From: Clostridium sp.
Lineage (GTDB): Bacteria; Bacillota_I; Bacilli_A; RF39; UBA660
Direction: 5' to 3'
Assembly (NCBI GenBank): GCA_023665725.1
Contig: JAMPDH010000012.1
Span: 1-42,833 of the forward strand
DNA: 42,833 bases
Shown here: in pieces, positions 32,186 through 41,387 of the stretch
Numbering within the stretch: the stretch's first letter is position 1
Layout of the letters: every line of letters starts with the position of its first letter
Notes under the pieces: generated by a model
Told to the model about the DNA's origin: nothing
Database searches by the model: none
What the model saw: the letters and a program-made list of their open reading frames with translations, nothing else
Position numbers and translations under genes: made by a program

Positions 32186-33775
32186 ATGATTTATTTTTTA
32201 ATAAGTATAATACCGATGTTTATTTATATGCTAATTAAATCTACAAAAGGACTACATTCTTTGCAACAAAATTGGTATAACGATGGAAATAGATATATAA
32301 AGTGGATTAACAATAATCTAAGTAAGGTATTTTTATCATTTGATATGTTATTTTTAATAGTAATAGCAGTTGGTTTTTTAGGTAATTATATATTACAGTA
32401 TGTATTATGGATAATATTATATATAATTTCTATATTTGTAATAATAAGAAAAAAAGAACAAGTAAAACTTCCTTTAAAATATACAAGTAGGATAAAAAGA
32501 TTATTAGTAACAATTATACTTATATATTTAATACCTATATTTTTAATTTGTATATTTTATAATGAATATTCATTAAACATATATTATATTATTTTAGGAA
32601 TTTTAGTATATTTTAGTTATTATATAGTAATTTTAGCAAATATTATAAATAAACCAATTGAAAAAATAGTTTACTTCTATTATAAAAATATGGCTAGTAA
32701 GAAACTTTCACAATTAAGTAATATGCAAGTTGTTGGAATAACAGGTAGTTACGGAAAAACAAGTAGTAAAAATATACTATCAAATATTTTAAATGTAAAA
32801 TATAATGCTCTACCAACTCCCAAAAATTTTAATACATTATATGGCTTGATGAGGACAATAAATGAAAACTTAGATAAGTTTACAGATATATTTATTGCAG
32901 AAATGGGAGCATTTAGACGTGGGGAAATAAAAAAATTGTGTAATTTTGTACATCCTAAATATGGCATTATTACAACAATCGGAGAGGCACATTTAGAAAC
33001 ATTTGGTAGTCGTGATAATATATGCATTGGTAAGTTTGAATTAGTAGAGTCGTTACCAAGTGACGGAGTAGCAATTTTAAACGGGGATGATCCTTATCAA
33101 TTAAATTATAAAATAAAAAATAATTGTAAAGTATTATGGATAGGAATAAATAATAAAGATGTAGATTTATATGCATCAGATATAAAAATAACATCTAATG
33201 GTATGCAGTTTAAGGCCCATTTTAAAGGTGATAAAAATGTATATGAATTTGAAACTAAGTTATTGGGTAAAGCTAATATATATAATATACTTGCAGGAAT
33301 AATTCTAGGAAAATATTTAAATTTAAGCATTGAAGAATTGCAAAGAGCAGTTAAAGGTGTAATTCCTGTCGAACATAGATTAGAACTTAAATATTTTGGT
33401 AATATTAATATAATAGATGATGCGTATAATTCAAATCCAGTAGGATCTAAAATGGCATTAGATGTTTTAAACTTAATGAATGGTAAGAAAATAATTGTAA
33501 CACCTGGGATGATAGAACTAGGGGACAAACAATATGAAGTAAATAAACAATTCGGAAAATATATAAGTGAAGTATGCGATGAGGTAATATTGGTAGGTGA
33601 ACAGCAAACTAAACCTATATATGATGGATTAGTTGAAGAAAAATATGATACAAAAAAAATACATGTATTAAATGATGTTAAAAAGGCATTTCCACTTATT
33701 CAATCTTTAGCTGAAGTAAATACTTATGTGCTTTTAGAAAACGATTTGCCTGATATATTTAATGAGAAGGAGTAG
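32186..33775 (+). CDS. murF: MurF-like D-Ala-D-Ala-adding ligase with N-terminal membrane domain
   Basis: MurF joins D-Ala-D-Ala to UDP-MurNAc-tripeptide. This 529-residue form starts with about 155 residues of membrane helices (about 1-17, 52-88, 106-124, 131-151). It then enters the Mur ATPase domain directly at GITGSYGKTSSK (184-195), followed by TPKNFNTLYGL, GEAHLETFGSRDNI, HRLELK and DDAYNSNPVGSKMALDVL in the C-terminal domain. The usual soluble first domain that holds the UDP-MurNAc part is missing. Such membrane-fused Mur ligases occur in some Bacilli (memory). Immediately followed by ddl, which makes its D-Ala-D-Ala substrate, so the activity call is well supported. Confidence 0.85.
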   Translation: MIYFLISIIPMFIYMLIKSTKGLHSLQQNWYNDGNRYIKWINNNLSKVFLSFDMLFLIVIAVGFLGNYILQYVLWIILYIISIFVIIRKKEQVKLPLKYTSRIKRLLVTIILIYLIPIFLICIFYNEYSLNIYYIILGILVYFSYYIVILANIINKPIEKIVYFYYKNMASKKLSQLSNMQVVGITGSYGKTSSKNILSNILNVKYNALPTPKNFNTLYGLMRTINENLDKFTDIFIAEMGAFRRGEIKKLCNFVHPKYGIITTIGEAHLETFGSRDNICIGKFELVESLPSDGVAILNGDDPYQLNYKIKNNCKVLWIGINNKDVDLYASDIKITSNGMQFKAHFKGDKNVYEFETKLLGKANIYNILAGIILGKYLNLSIEELQRAVKGVIPVEHRLELKYFGNINIIDDAYNSNPVGSKMALDVLNLMNGKKIIVTPGMIELGDKQYEVNKQFGKYISEVCDEVILVGEQQTKPIYDGLVEEKYDTKKIHVLNDVKKAFPLIQSLAEVNTYVLLENDLPDIFNEKE

Positions 33776-33780
33776 TAATA

Positions 33781-34980
33781 ATGAGAATTAAAGTTGGTGT
33801 AATTTTTGGTGGAGAAACTGTTGAACATGAGGTAAGTATTATATCGGCAGTACAAGCTATGAATAATATGGATCAGGAAAAATATGAAATAATTCCTATA
33901 TATATAACAAAGGATAGAATTTGGTATACGGGACATATGCTTATGGATATAGATGTTTATAAAGATTTTGAAACATTAAAAAGATATGCAAAAAGAGTAA
34001 CTTTATGTAAAAGAGAAGATGGGTTTTATCTAGTTAATACATCAGGAATATTAAGAAAAGATGTAAGTTCAATTGATATAGCATTCCCTATTGTTCATGG
34101 AAATAATGTAGAAGATGGTTCATTACAGGGATATTTAGATACTATTGGTATTCCTTATGTAGGAAGCAAGGTATTAGGTTCATCTTTAGGACAAGATAAA
34201 GTAATTATGAAACAAATATTTTCATCAATTGGTTTAAATGTAGTTCCATATACTTGGTTTTTTGATACAGAATATCAAGTAAATAATAGTACAATACTTG
34301 AAAATATAGATTCATTAGGTTATCCAGTTATTGTAAAACCTGCCCATTTAGGAAGTAGTGTAGGAATTACATTTGTACAAAGTAAGGAAGATATAGATAG
34401 TGCAATTAATGAAGCCATAAAATATGATACTAAAATTGTTGTAGAAAAGGCTATAACTGATATGAAAGAAGTTAATTGTGCAGTTTTAGGTAACTATTCT
34501 AATCAGACAACAAGTGCTATAGAGGAAGTTATTGGTTCTAAGAATTTCTTAACTTATGCAGATAAGTATATGGGTTCTTCAAAATCAAAAGGTGGAGCTA
34601 AATTTTCTAAGTTTAATAAGTTTGGAAAAGGAATGGTAAGTGCTAAAAGAAAAATACCTGCAGATATAACAGATAATCAAAAAGAAGAAATTGAAGAGTA
34701 TTCTAAAAAAGCCTTTAAAGCTTTGAATTTAAGCGGTGTATGTAGAATTGATTATATGATAGATACAAAACAAAATAAAATTTATATTAATGAACCTAAT
34801 ACTATTCCAGGATCTTTATCATATTACTTATGGGAAGCTAATGGAAAAGAGTATAGTGAATTACTAAATGATATGATTACTTTAGCAATTAAGGAGTATA
34901 AAGAAAAGGAAAGAAAAACATATTCTTTTGATACTAATATTTTAAGTAATTATAATGGTGTAAAAGGTTTAAAAAAATAG
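33781..34980 (+). CDS. ddl: D-alanine-D-alanine ligase
   Basis: Makes D-Ala-D-Ala for MurF. An ATP-grasp enzyme of 399 residues: N-terminal VGVIFGGETVEHEVSIISA, HGNNVEDGSLQGYLDTIGIPYVGS, SSLGQDKVIMKQIF, central PVIVKPAHLGSSVGI and the metal-binding C-terminal NEPNTIPGSLSYYLWE. It is somewhat longer than average, with a Lys/Ser/Gly-rich insert (SSKSKGGAKFSKFNKFGKG) in the omega-loop region that covers the active site. AAGGAG precedes the ATG 5 bp after murF. No plus-strand terminator follows clearly. Confidence 0.93.
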   Translation: MRIKVGVIFGGETVEHEVSIISAVQAMNNMDQEKYEIIPIYITKDRIWYTGHMLMDIDVYKDFETLKRYAKRVTLCKREDGFYLVNTSGILRKDVSSIDIAFPIVHGNNVEDGSLQGYLDTIGIPYVGSKVLGSSLGQDKVIMKQIFSSIGLNVVPYTWFFDTEYQVNNSTILENIDSLGYPVIVKPAHLGSSVGITFVQSKEDIDSAINEAIKYDTKIVVEKAITDMKEVNCAVLGNYSNQTTSAIEEVIGSKNFLTYADKYMGSSKSKGGAKFSKFNKFGKGMVSAKRKIPADITDNQKEEIEEYSKKAFKALNLSGVCRIDYMIDTKQNKIYINEPNTIPGSLSYYLWEANGKEYSELLNDMITLAIKEYKEKERKTYSFDTNILSNYNGVKGLKK

Positions 34981-34990
34981 TTAAAATATA

Positions 34991-35058
34991 TTCCATTTTT
35001 TTAAAATTATGGTATACTAAAGTAGTGATGTTTAAAACTTATACTTTTTAGGTATAAT
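34991..35058 (+). promoter_or_regulatory. Candidate promoters of tRNA-Lys
   Basis: Two options: TTCCAT (34991-34996) with TGG-TATACT (35010-35018), and TTTAAA (35031-35036) with TATAAT (35053-35058), each with a 16-bp spacer. Confidence 0.5.
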
Positions 35059-35078
35059 TAATGAGTTAACAAACCAAA

Positions 35079-35098
35079 AAGCCTTATAAATAAGGCTT
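35079..35098. other. Hairpin between ddl and tRNA-Lys, terminator-like on the minus strand
   Basis: AAGCCTTA (35079-35086), loop TAAA, TAAGGCTT (35091-35098). The T run that would make it a terminator is on the minus strand only (complement of 35076-35080). On the plus strand it would lie just before the mature tRNA. Confidence 0.6.
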
Positions 35099-35102
35099 AG
35101 AT

Positions 35103-35178
35103 GTCTCCTTAGCTCAGTTGGTAGAGCAACTGACTCTTAATCAGTGGGTCTGGAGTTCGAGTCTCCAAGGGGACACCA
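35103..35178 (+). tRNA. tRNA-Lys (CTT)
   Basis: Acceptor GTCTCCT/AGGGGAC, anticodon loop CTCTTAA (CTT), T arm CTGGAG-TTCGAGT-CTCCA region, discriminator A, encoded CCA. Confidence 0.95.
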
Positions 35179-35188
35179 TTTGCTAAAT

Positions 35189-35220
35189 AACCTGTGAATA
35201 ATTATTTGCAGGTTTTATTT
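35189..35220 (+). terminator. Terminator of tRNA-Lys
   Basis: AACCTG (35189-35194) with CAGGTT (35209-35214), inner AATAA/TTATT, T-rich tail. Confidence 0.75.
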
Positions 35221-35299
35221 TGTAATAATCATAATTAAGTATATTTAGTAATAAAATTATAATGAATATAAAAAAATTATAAAAAAGTGTAAAAATATA

Positions 35300-35328
35300 T
35301 TGAAAAAAAGGAAAAAATAATGTATACT
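35300..35328 (+). promoter_or_regulatory. Promoter of tRNA-Ile
   Basis: TTGAAA (35300-35305), 17-bp spacer, TATACT (35323-35328). Confidence 0.75.
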
Positions 35329-35347
35329 TTAGTAAGTTCATTATTAC

Positions 35348-35424
<77 letters not shown>

Positions 35425-35437
35425 TTTTTTGATTATA

Positions 35438-35466
35438 AACTCGAACTTTTATGTTTCGAGTTTTAA
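35438..35466 (+). terminator. Terminator of tRNA-Ile
   Basis: AACTCGAA (35438-35445) with TTCGAGTT (35455-35462) and T residues; same core sequence as the tRNA-Arg terminator. Confidence 0.8.
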
Positions 35467-35530
35467 TATACCTAAATCTATGGTATAATATAAATAATAA
35501 TAAAAGATAAGAAAAGTGGGAATATTTAAT

Positions 35531-36607
35531 ATGATAGAAAATGAAATAAAAAACACATTTGAAAAAATAGTATCCTTTAGGGCCACACCGGGAATTAATT
35601 ATGCTGTAATAAAAGATGAAAAGGAATATATAGGTTCACTTGGTTTAAAGGCACAATATATATTAGATAAAGATACTCTAAAAGATGCACCAGAAGAAAA
35701 CAATATAGATACACTTTATGATATAGCTTCTCTTACAAAAGTAGTATGTACTTTACCAATAATTTTTAGATTACAAAAAAAGGGAAAATTAAATATAAAT
35801 GATAATGTAAAAAAATATTTACCAGATTTTAAGTATAAAAATATAACCATTTATGATTTAATGACACATAGGTCGGGATTACCTGCTAATTTTGAGTTAA
35901 AAAAATTGGTATCAAAAGAGGAAATAATAAAAAGGCTTTATGAATTTGAATTAGTAAATAAAAAAGGAACTTATTTATATACTGATATAGGATATATGTT
36001 ACTTGGATTAATTATTGAAAAAGTATGTAACAAATCATTAGATGAAGTTTTTGATCAAGAAGTTAGAAAACCACTTGAAATGAAAAATACAGTATTTAAT
36101 CCCAAACAAAAAGAAATAACTGCACCTACTGAAGTTACTATAACAAGAGGTGTAGTTAGAGGTGTAGTTCATGATGAAAAAGCATATTGTATGAATGGAA
36201 TATCTGGACATGCAGGACTATTTTCTAGTATAAAAGATTTAGTTAATTTTGCTACAATGATTTTAAATAAAGGTAGATTTAATGGAAAAAGGTATTTAGA
36301 TAAATCTGTAATTGAAACTTGGTTTTCTAAACAAGCTATTAAAGAAGGATATAAAAGATCTTTTTGTTGGTTTATTGGAAATAATCCTAATATAGTAGAA
36401 GGGATAGGCGATGAGGTTATTTCATTCCAAGGATTTACAGGTTCCAGTATATTAATTGATATTAAAAACAGATTGATAATAATAATGCTTGCAAATAGAA
36501 TTCATCCAACAAGAGATAATAAATTATATACAAAACTTAGACTACAAATAAGTAAAAAAGTATATGATATATTTGAAATAAGCAATAATTCTTTAATATC
36601 AAATTAA
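35531..36607 (+). CDS. Beta-lactamase-family serine hydrolase
   Basis: A 358-residue class C beta-lactamase/PBP-like hydrolase. The nucleophile motif is SLTK in DIASLTKVV, the second motif reads YTD (Tyr kept, Asn replaced by Asp) in YLYTDIGYMLLG, and GISGHAGLFSS and FTGSS supply the late motifs. There is no signal peptide, so it is probably a cytoplasmic esterase or peptidase of the EstB type rather than a drug-resistance enzyme. The ATG at 35531 is preferred, with AGTGGGA upstream; the GTG at 35516 lies in that site. The stop is at the foot of the terminator. Confidence 0.85.
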   Translation: MIENEIKNTFEKIVSFRATPGINYAVIKDEKEYIGSLGLKAQYILDKDTLKDAPEENNIDTLYDIASLTKVVCTLPIIFRLQKKGKLNINDNVKKYLPDFKYKNITIYDLMTHRSGLPANFELKKLVSKEEIIKRLYEFELVNKKGTYLYTDIGYMLLGLIIEKVCNKSLDEVFDQEVRKPLEMKNTVFNPKQKEITAPTEVTITRGVVRGVVHDEKAYCMNGISGHAGLFSSIKDLVNFATMILNKGRFNGKRYLDKSVIETWFSKQAIKEGYKRSFCWFIGNNPNIVEGIGDEVISFQGFTGSSILIDIKNRLIIIMLANRIHPTRDNKLYTKLRLQISKKVYDIFEISNNSLISN

Positions 36608-36645
36608 AAAAGAAATGCAATGAAAATTGCCCTTTCTTTTTTTTA
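36606..36645 (+). terminator. Terminator of the serine hydrolase gene
   Basis: AAAAAAGAAA (36606-36615) with TTTCTTTTTT (36633-36642), inner GCAAT/ATTGC. Confidence 0.82.
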
Positions 36646-36770
36646 ATTTCAACCTCACCATTTAATAAAATTTTATCAAAAGAAAATTCATCTATATTTA
36701 ATGAATTTTTTTATTGTAATATTATATAAAGAATGATAATATTATTAAAGATAGTAAAGGATTTGGTAAG

Positions 36771-37580
36771 ATGAAGAAAAAGTTACTTTTAGTTGGAATT
36801 ATTATATTGGTTTTAAGTATGTCTATTTTGTTAATTTTAAATGATAATAAAGAAGAAAATAATAATCAAAATAATGATATAGTTTACGAGATAGCCTTTA
36901 AAGTAAATCCATTAGTAAAGTTTAAGTTTAAATATAATAATGTAAGTGCAATAATTACAGATTTTGAACTTTTAAATGATAGAGCTAAAGAATTATTTTT
37001 AGATATTGATTTTAAAAATATGGAGTTAAATGAAGCTATTTCATTATACGGAGACACTTTGACAAAAAATGAAATTGAATTTGATACAATACATATCTGG
37101 ACAACATGGGAAAAAGTAGAATACTTTAAAAGTGAAAAATACAAACTTAAGGTTAACAAGGTGGATAATTTAGATAGTTTAGATGATTTAACAAAATCAA
37201 AACTTATTTATAATGAAAAGTATTATTTAAAAGATGATGAGTATGGTTATAGCATTGTTTTTAATGAAGATGGTACATTATCTTATTATCAAGAAAAAGA
37301 TAGACCTTTAAAAATTTGCGATGATTTAGATCCAGATGATTGTTATGAGACAACTATAAAGGCTGGAGAAGTTGAAACGGATGAAAATAATATTTTTGAA
37401 ATTAATGGAGATAAAGTTAAATTAAAAGCTGCAAGTACTGATAGAAAGTGCTATTTCGGATGGTGTTTATCATATGACATATGTGAAATAGGATTTAATA
37501 AATTAAAATGTGACCATTATAATTCATATAGTGGTTTAGATATTAAGTATCGCTATACTAAGTATTATGAAGTAAATTAA
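36771..37580 (+). CDS. Membrane-anchored protein with RsgI-like outer segment
   Basis: A 269-residue protein with one N-terminal membrane helix (about 5-24) and an Asn/Glu linker. The segment 37-105 (AFKVNPLVKFKFKYNNVSAIITDFELLNDRAKELF, ELNEAISLYGDTL) resembles the outer 'NPS' region of anti-sigma factors of the RsgI group; the cytoplasmic anti-sigma part is absent. The C-terminal half is a strand-rich domain (YYLKDDEYGYSIVFNEDGTLSYY, then Cys residues in CDDLDPDDCYE and CYFGWCLSYDIC) likely with disulfides. Function unknown. AAGGATTTGGTAAG precedes the ATG, a weak ribosome site. Confidence 0.65.
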   Translation: MKKKLLLVGIIILVLSMSILLILNDNKEENNNQNNDIVYEIAFKVNPLVKFKFKYNNVSAIITDFELLNDRAKELFLDIDFKNMELNEAISLYGDTLTKNEIEFDTIHIWTTWEKVEYFKSEKYKLKVNKVDNLDSLDDLTKSKLIYNEKYYLKDDEYGYSIVFNEDGTLSYYQEKDRPLKICDDLDPDDCYETTIKAGEVETDENNIFEINGDKVKLKAASTDRKCYFGWCLSYDICEIGFNKLKCDHYNSYSGLDIKYRYTKYYEVN

Positions 37581-37601
37581 GCTTCGTAAAACAATTAAAG
37601 A

Positions 37602-37635
37602 AATTGACATATTATTAATTATAGTCAATTTTTTT
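37602..37635 (+). terminator. Terminator of the RsgI-like gene
   Basis: AATTGAC (37602-37608) with GTCAATT (37624-37630), followed by T residues. Confidence 0.75.
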
Positions 37636-37651
37636 AATATTTGATTAAAAT

Positions 37652-37679
37652 TTGACAAATTTAAAAAAATGTATATAAT
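37652..37679 (+). promoter_or_regulatory. Promoter of the M60 protease gene
   Basis: TTGACA (37652-37657), 16-bp spacer, TATAAT (37674-37679). Leader about 45 nt, longer than elsewhere in the window. Confidence 0.7.
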
Positions 37680-37729
37680 AAAGCAACTAATAGGTGGAAG
37701 AATATGCAATTAAAAGGGGGAATTATAAG

Positions 37730-40700
37730 ATGAAAAAGGGTTTAAATATTTTATTAGCTATATCAATATTAATATTGCAGTTTGTACCTATAACTACTGT
37801 TGATATTGTAAATGGTAAAACAGATGAAACAAAGAGAAATGAAAATAGTTATTGGAGCGAAGATAATATGCCCATATTTTATGGTGCAACGAAAATAACT
37901 TTAGAAATAGGTAGTGTTAGCGAATTTAATTTTAACGATACTAGATTTAGAATTTTTGCTAAAGACTTTGAAGATGGTGATCTAACAACTAAAATAACAC
38001 ATACAGGAAGTGTTGATGTTAATAAAGTAGGAACATATAATATAACTTATAGAGTTACAGATTCCCATAATAATACATCAGTTCTTAATGTACCAGTTAT
38101 TGTAAAAGACCATGATATTAAAGATGGGAATCCATCTTCTACTTCTAACGATGGAAACTCTAATGATACAAATAAAGAAGAAAAAGAACAAGAGAAAATT
38201 GAAAGCATTTCAGAAAATGAAATTCAAGTTCAAAGTACAGAAATTAGTGAATTATCTGATGATTTAAAGCAAGAGATAAAAGATAATGAAGAAGATATAA
38301 GTAAAATTGAGGGAACAGATGAAATTGATTCTAAGCAAGTTGATGAAACAGTAAAAGAATTGTCTAGTGAAAGTGAATCTAAACAAAATATTGACAATGA
38401 ATCTACAACAGAAGAAAAAGATACATATAAAATCAATGTAGAAAGAACATTATATACTATTCCATCTGTTTGGAATATGGATATGGTAGGTACTAATAGG
38501 AACAACTATGGAGATAGGCAAATACTAGGAATTTATATGCCAGCAAACACTACAATTAAAGCAAGGATATTATCTGCAACAAATAATATAACTGTTAGTT
38601 TTCTTGCTAATGATTCGGCTGTTGAAAGTTCAATGACTTTAAAAACAAATGGAGAATGGGTTGAACTAAAAAATATAAAGAATGATACTTCATATGATTC
38701 AGTTCCATTATTTACATCTTCTGTTATGAAAAAGGGAGAAAATATACATAAAGTATTTAAAGTAGAATTAGAATATGATAGTTCTGTAAAAGAATTAAAC
38801 TATTATCACCAAAATGATAATGAAATAGAATTTAGAAATAAGTGGAATAATGAAAAAAATACATATGGTATTATAGAAAATGAAGTTTTAAATGTAGTAG
38901 TACCATATAAGGATATAAATAAATTAACAAACTATTATTCAAAGGGATTTACTTCATTGGATCAATTTCTAGAGTATTGGCAAAAAGTAGTAGATAGAAT
39001 GGATGAAATAATGGGTCTCGATTTAAATCCTGTAAATTTAACAGATCAAAATGTTAGAACTAAATATCTAGTAAAAGCCAATATTCATGGTGTAGGGGCA
39101 GCATATTATTCTGGAAATCATGTTGGTATACATAATTCAAGTGTAGCTTCATTTTTCGAAATGAATTGGGGTGGTTTACATGAATTTGCTCATGGTTATC
39201 AAGGATCATTTGGAAAAGGACAAATGTCTTTAGGAGAAGTTTCTAATAATATAATAGGCCATTATATACAAGTTGATAAAAGTATATATTTTCATTCAGG
39301 AGATTGGCTTGGAAGCTTACCTATTATAGAGGAAAATAAAAATAAAGAAAGATTTGATGGTAAAACATTCCAAGAAACTCAATTATCAACTAGACTATAT
39401 GCTCTTATTAACTTATTTGACAGTTTAGAGGGTGCAGATACATATACTAAGATGTTTAAATGGTATAGAAGTGCTATAAATGAAGGTAAATCTATGACTA
39501 ATCAAGATGCTTATGTATTATCTATTGCTGATATTTATGGAGTTAATATTATACCTTATATGGAGGATTGGCGTCTTGTAATATCTGATTCAGTTAAAAA
39601 TGAGATATATGATAAAAATTATCCTATGCTTAGTATAGTAAAGGATACTGTAAGTTCTGATAATTTAAATAAAATTATGAGTGGTGAAAATTTAAATAGG
39701 AAATATTCATTAGTTACAAATGATATTTTATCAAAATATAATATAAATGGAAGTTTAAAAATTAATGTTGAAATAGACAATATAGATTATATAAAAGGAA
39801 ATATAATTAGGGTAAATTCTGAGGATAAAACTATTAAAACAATAAAAATAGATGATAAAGTAATAGATGGTAATACAATTAAAATAGCAGATTTACCAGT
39901 CGGTACTTATTATATACAAATGCCAATAGTTAATGGATATTCGCAAGGATATTTATATACTCAAATTAAGGAATCAGAAGATAGTGTTTATACTTATAAG
40001 TATGAAAAACAAGAAAATCAAATTTTTGAATATGTTAATATTAATATAAAAGGGTATACTTATGATACCAAAGGATTTATATTAAGTTTTTCAGATAATT
40101 ATAAAAAAGTATTATTAAGTCCAGGTCAGGCTGGTATGAGCGGATCTGAATATGTAAGAATTTATGATGATAAAAATAATTTATTGTTTGAAGATGCTGT
40201 TAGTAAAAATGCAAATGGAAAATACTTTAACTTTGATAAAGGTAATCAAACATTGGATATAAAACCGGGTTATGTAATAGAAATTAATTATCCAAATAAA
40301 TATGCAAGTAAGGTTCAATTTATAAGTAGTTTAACAGGGAAAAATTTGTCTGGATATTCAATGACTAATCAAACAACGAGATATATAATTATGGAAAATG
40401 GTATTAGAAAAGAAGAAACTAGTGAAAGTGAAGCAAATGATATTGCATATTCTAATATAAAGCCTATACTTGTAAATATAATTGAAACTTATATGAAAAA
40501 GGCAACGGAAGATAGATTAAGTAATAAATGGGTAGATTTTATGGAAAAACAATATGTGTTAAATGCCTATAATAACTTAAAAGATGAAGATAAAACTTCA
40601 TATATAGGTTTCATTAATTCTATTAAAAGTGGAGGAGCTCCAAATATTCAAGTAGTTGGAAAATTAGAATATGAAATTGGTGAAAATATTGATTTATATT

Positions 40701-41356
40701 CTCTCATTAAAGCAACAGATAATGAGGATGGGGAAATATTAATTAATAAAGAATCTACAACAATTGAAACAAGTTTAAATACAAAAAAAGCTGGTAGTTA
40801 TAATGTTATATATAAAGTATTAGATTCGAATGGAAATATATCTACATGTGTATTAAAAATAGTAATAAAAGGTATAGAAGAAGAAAAAAAAGAACAAGTT
40901 GAAATTACTAAAAATGATGAAACTCTAATACCATCAAAACCTAGTGTTGTAAAAGATAATATAAGTAAAGTAGATAAAGAAAATACATCTAATAGTACTA
41001 AATTAGATAATAATGAAAAAGTAGAAGAAGATAAGATAAATAATGAAACTAATAATGAACAAGAAGATAAAATAGATAATGAAATTAATAATGAACAAGA
41101 AGATAAAATAGATAATGAAACTAATAATGAACAAGAAGATAAAATAGATAATGAAACTAATAATGAACAAGAAGATAAAATAGATAATAATATTAATAAT
41201 GAAGAAAATACTAAACAAGAAGAATCTATTAAAAATGAATTAACTGATTTTGAAAAATATGAAAAAAGTGAAAATTCATTCGCACTTATCGGAATTGTTT
41301 CTACATGTATACTAATTATACTTGTTTGCATAGTTTTAAAATTTGATAAAAATTAA
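37730..41356 (+). CDS. Large surface M60-like (enhancin/mucinase-type) metalloprotease
   Basis: A 1208-residue surface protein. Order: signal peptide (1-22); Ig-like DUF5011-type domain (about 47-125); acidic Ser/Glu-rich linker; M60-like module (about 230-650) with its N-terminal jelly-roll-like part and the gluzincin site HEFAH (484-488) plus Glu503; linker domains; a second DUF5011-type domain (about 971-1048); a 12-residue tandem repeat; and a C-terminal membrane helix (FALIGIVSTCILIILVCIV) with a short Lys tail. M60 proteases from gut microbes cut O-glycosylated mucins, so a host-mucus role is inferred. There is no LPXTG, so it is anchored by the helix. AAGGGGG sets the start at ATG 37730. 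Own promoter and terminator. Confidence 0.92.
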   Translation: MKKGLNILLAISILILQFVPITTVDIVNGKTDETKRNENSYWSEDNMPIFYGATKITLEIGSVSEFNFNDTRFRIFAKDFEDGDLTTKITHTGSVDVNKVGTYNITYRVTDSHNNTSVLNVPVIVKDHDIKDGNPSSTSNDGNSNDTNKEEKEQEKIESISENEIQVQSTEISELSDDLKQEIKDNEEDISKIEGTDEIDSKQVDETVKELSSESESKQNIDNESTTEEKDTYKINVERTLYTIPSVWNMDMVGTNRNNYGDRQILGIYMPANTTIKARILSATNNITVSFLANDSAVESSMTLKTNGEWVELKNIKNDTSYDSVPLFTSSVMKKGENIHKVFKVELEYDSSVKELNYYHQNDNEIEFRNKWNNEKNTYGIIENEVLNVVVPYKDINKLTNYYSKGFTSLDQFLEYWQKVVDRMDEIMGLDLNPVNLTDQNVRTKYLVKANIHGVGAAYYSGNHVGIHNSSVASFFEMNWGGLHEFAHGYQGSFGKGQMSLGEVSNNIIGHYIQVDKSIYFHSGDWLGSLPIIEENKNKERFDGKTFQETQLSTRLYALINLFDSLEGADTYTKMFKWYRSAINEGKSMTNQDAYVLSIADIYGVNIIPYMEDWRLVISDSVKNEIYDKNYPMLSIVKDTVSSDNLNKIMSGENLNRKYSLVTNDILSKYNINGSLKINVEIDNIDYIKGNIIRVNSEDKTIKTIKIDDKVIDGNTIKIADLPVGTYYIQMPIVNGYSQGYLYTQIKESEDSVYTYKYEKQENQIFEYVNINIKGYTYDTKGFILSFSDNYKKVLLSPGQAGMSGSEYVRIYDDKNNLLFEDAVSKNANGKYFNFDKGNQTLDIKPGYVIEINYPNKYASKVQFISSLTGKNLSGYSMTNQTTRYIIMENGIRKEETSESEANDIAYSNIKPILVNIIETYMKKATEDRLSNKWVDFMEKQYVLNAYNNLKDEDKTSYIGFINSIKSGGAPNIQVVGKLEYEIGENIDLYSLIKATDNEDGEILINKESTTIETSLNTKKAGSYNVIYKVLDSNGNISTCVLKIVIKGIEEEKKEQVEITKNDETLIPSKPSVVKDNISKVDKENTSNSTKLDNNEKVEEDKINNETNNEQEDKIDNEINNEQEDKIDNETNNEQEDKIDNETNNEQEDKIDNNINNEENTKQEESIKNELTDFEKYEKSENSFALIGIVSTCILIILVCIVLKFDKN
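41045..41206 (+). repeat. 36-bp in-frame tandem repeat in the M60 gene
   Basis: Four near-identical 36-bp units (41045, 41081, 41117, 41153) and a decayed fifth. Each encodes E-T/I-NNEQEDKIDN. It makes an acidic, flexible stalk just before the membrane helix. Confidence 0.95.
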
Positions 41357-41381
41357 AAAGATGATGGTTAATCATCTTTTT
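41355..41381. terminator. Bidirectional terminator M60 / tspO
   Basis: AAAAAGATGAT (41355-41365), loop GGTTA, ATCATCTTTTT (41371-41381). The M60 stop (41354-41356) is at its foot. Confidence 0.88.
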
Positions 41382-41387
41382 AAAATA

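Noticed and set aside
41045-41206. 36-bp repeat array as a CRISPR
   Set aside because: The repeats are contiguous without spacers, in frame with the M60 gene, and no cas genes are present.
40798-41331. Minus-strand frames opposite the 3' end of the M60 gene
   Set aside because: They are shadows of the acidic repeats, giving Ser/Leu/Ile-only protein, with no ribosome site or promoter.
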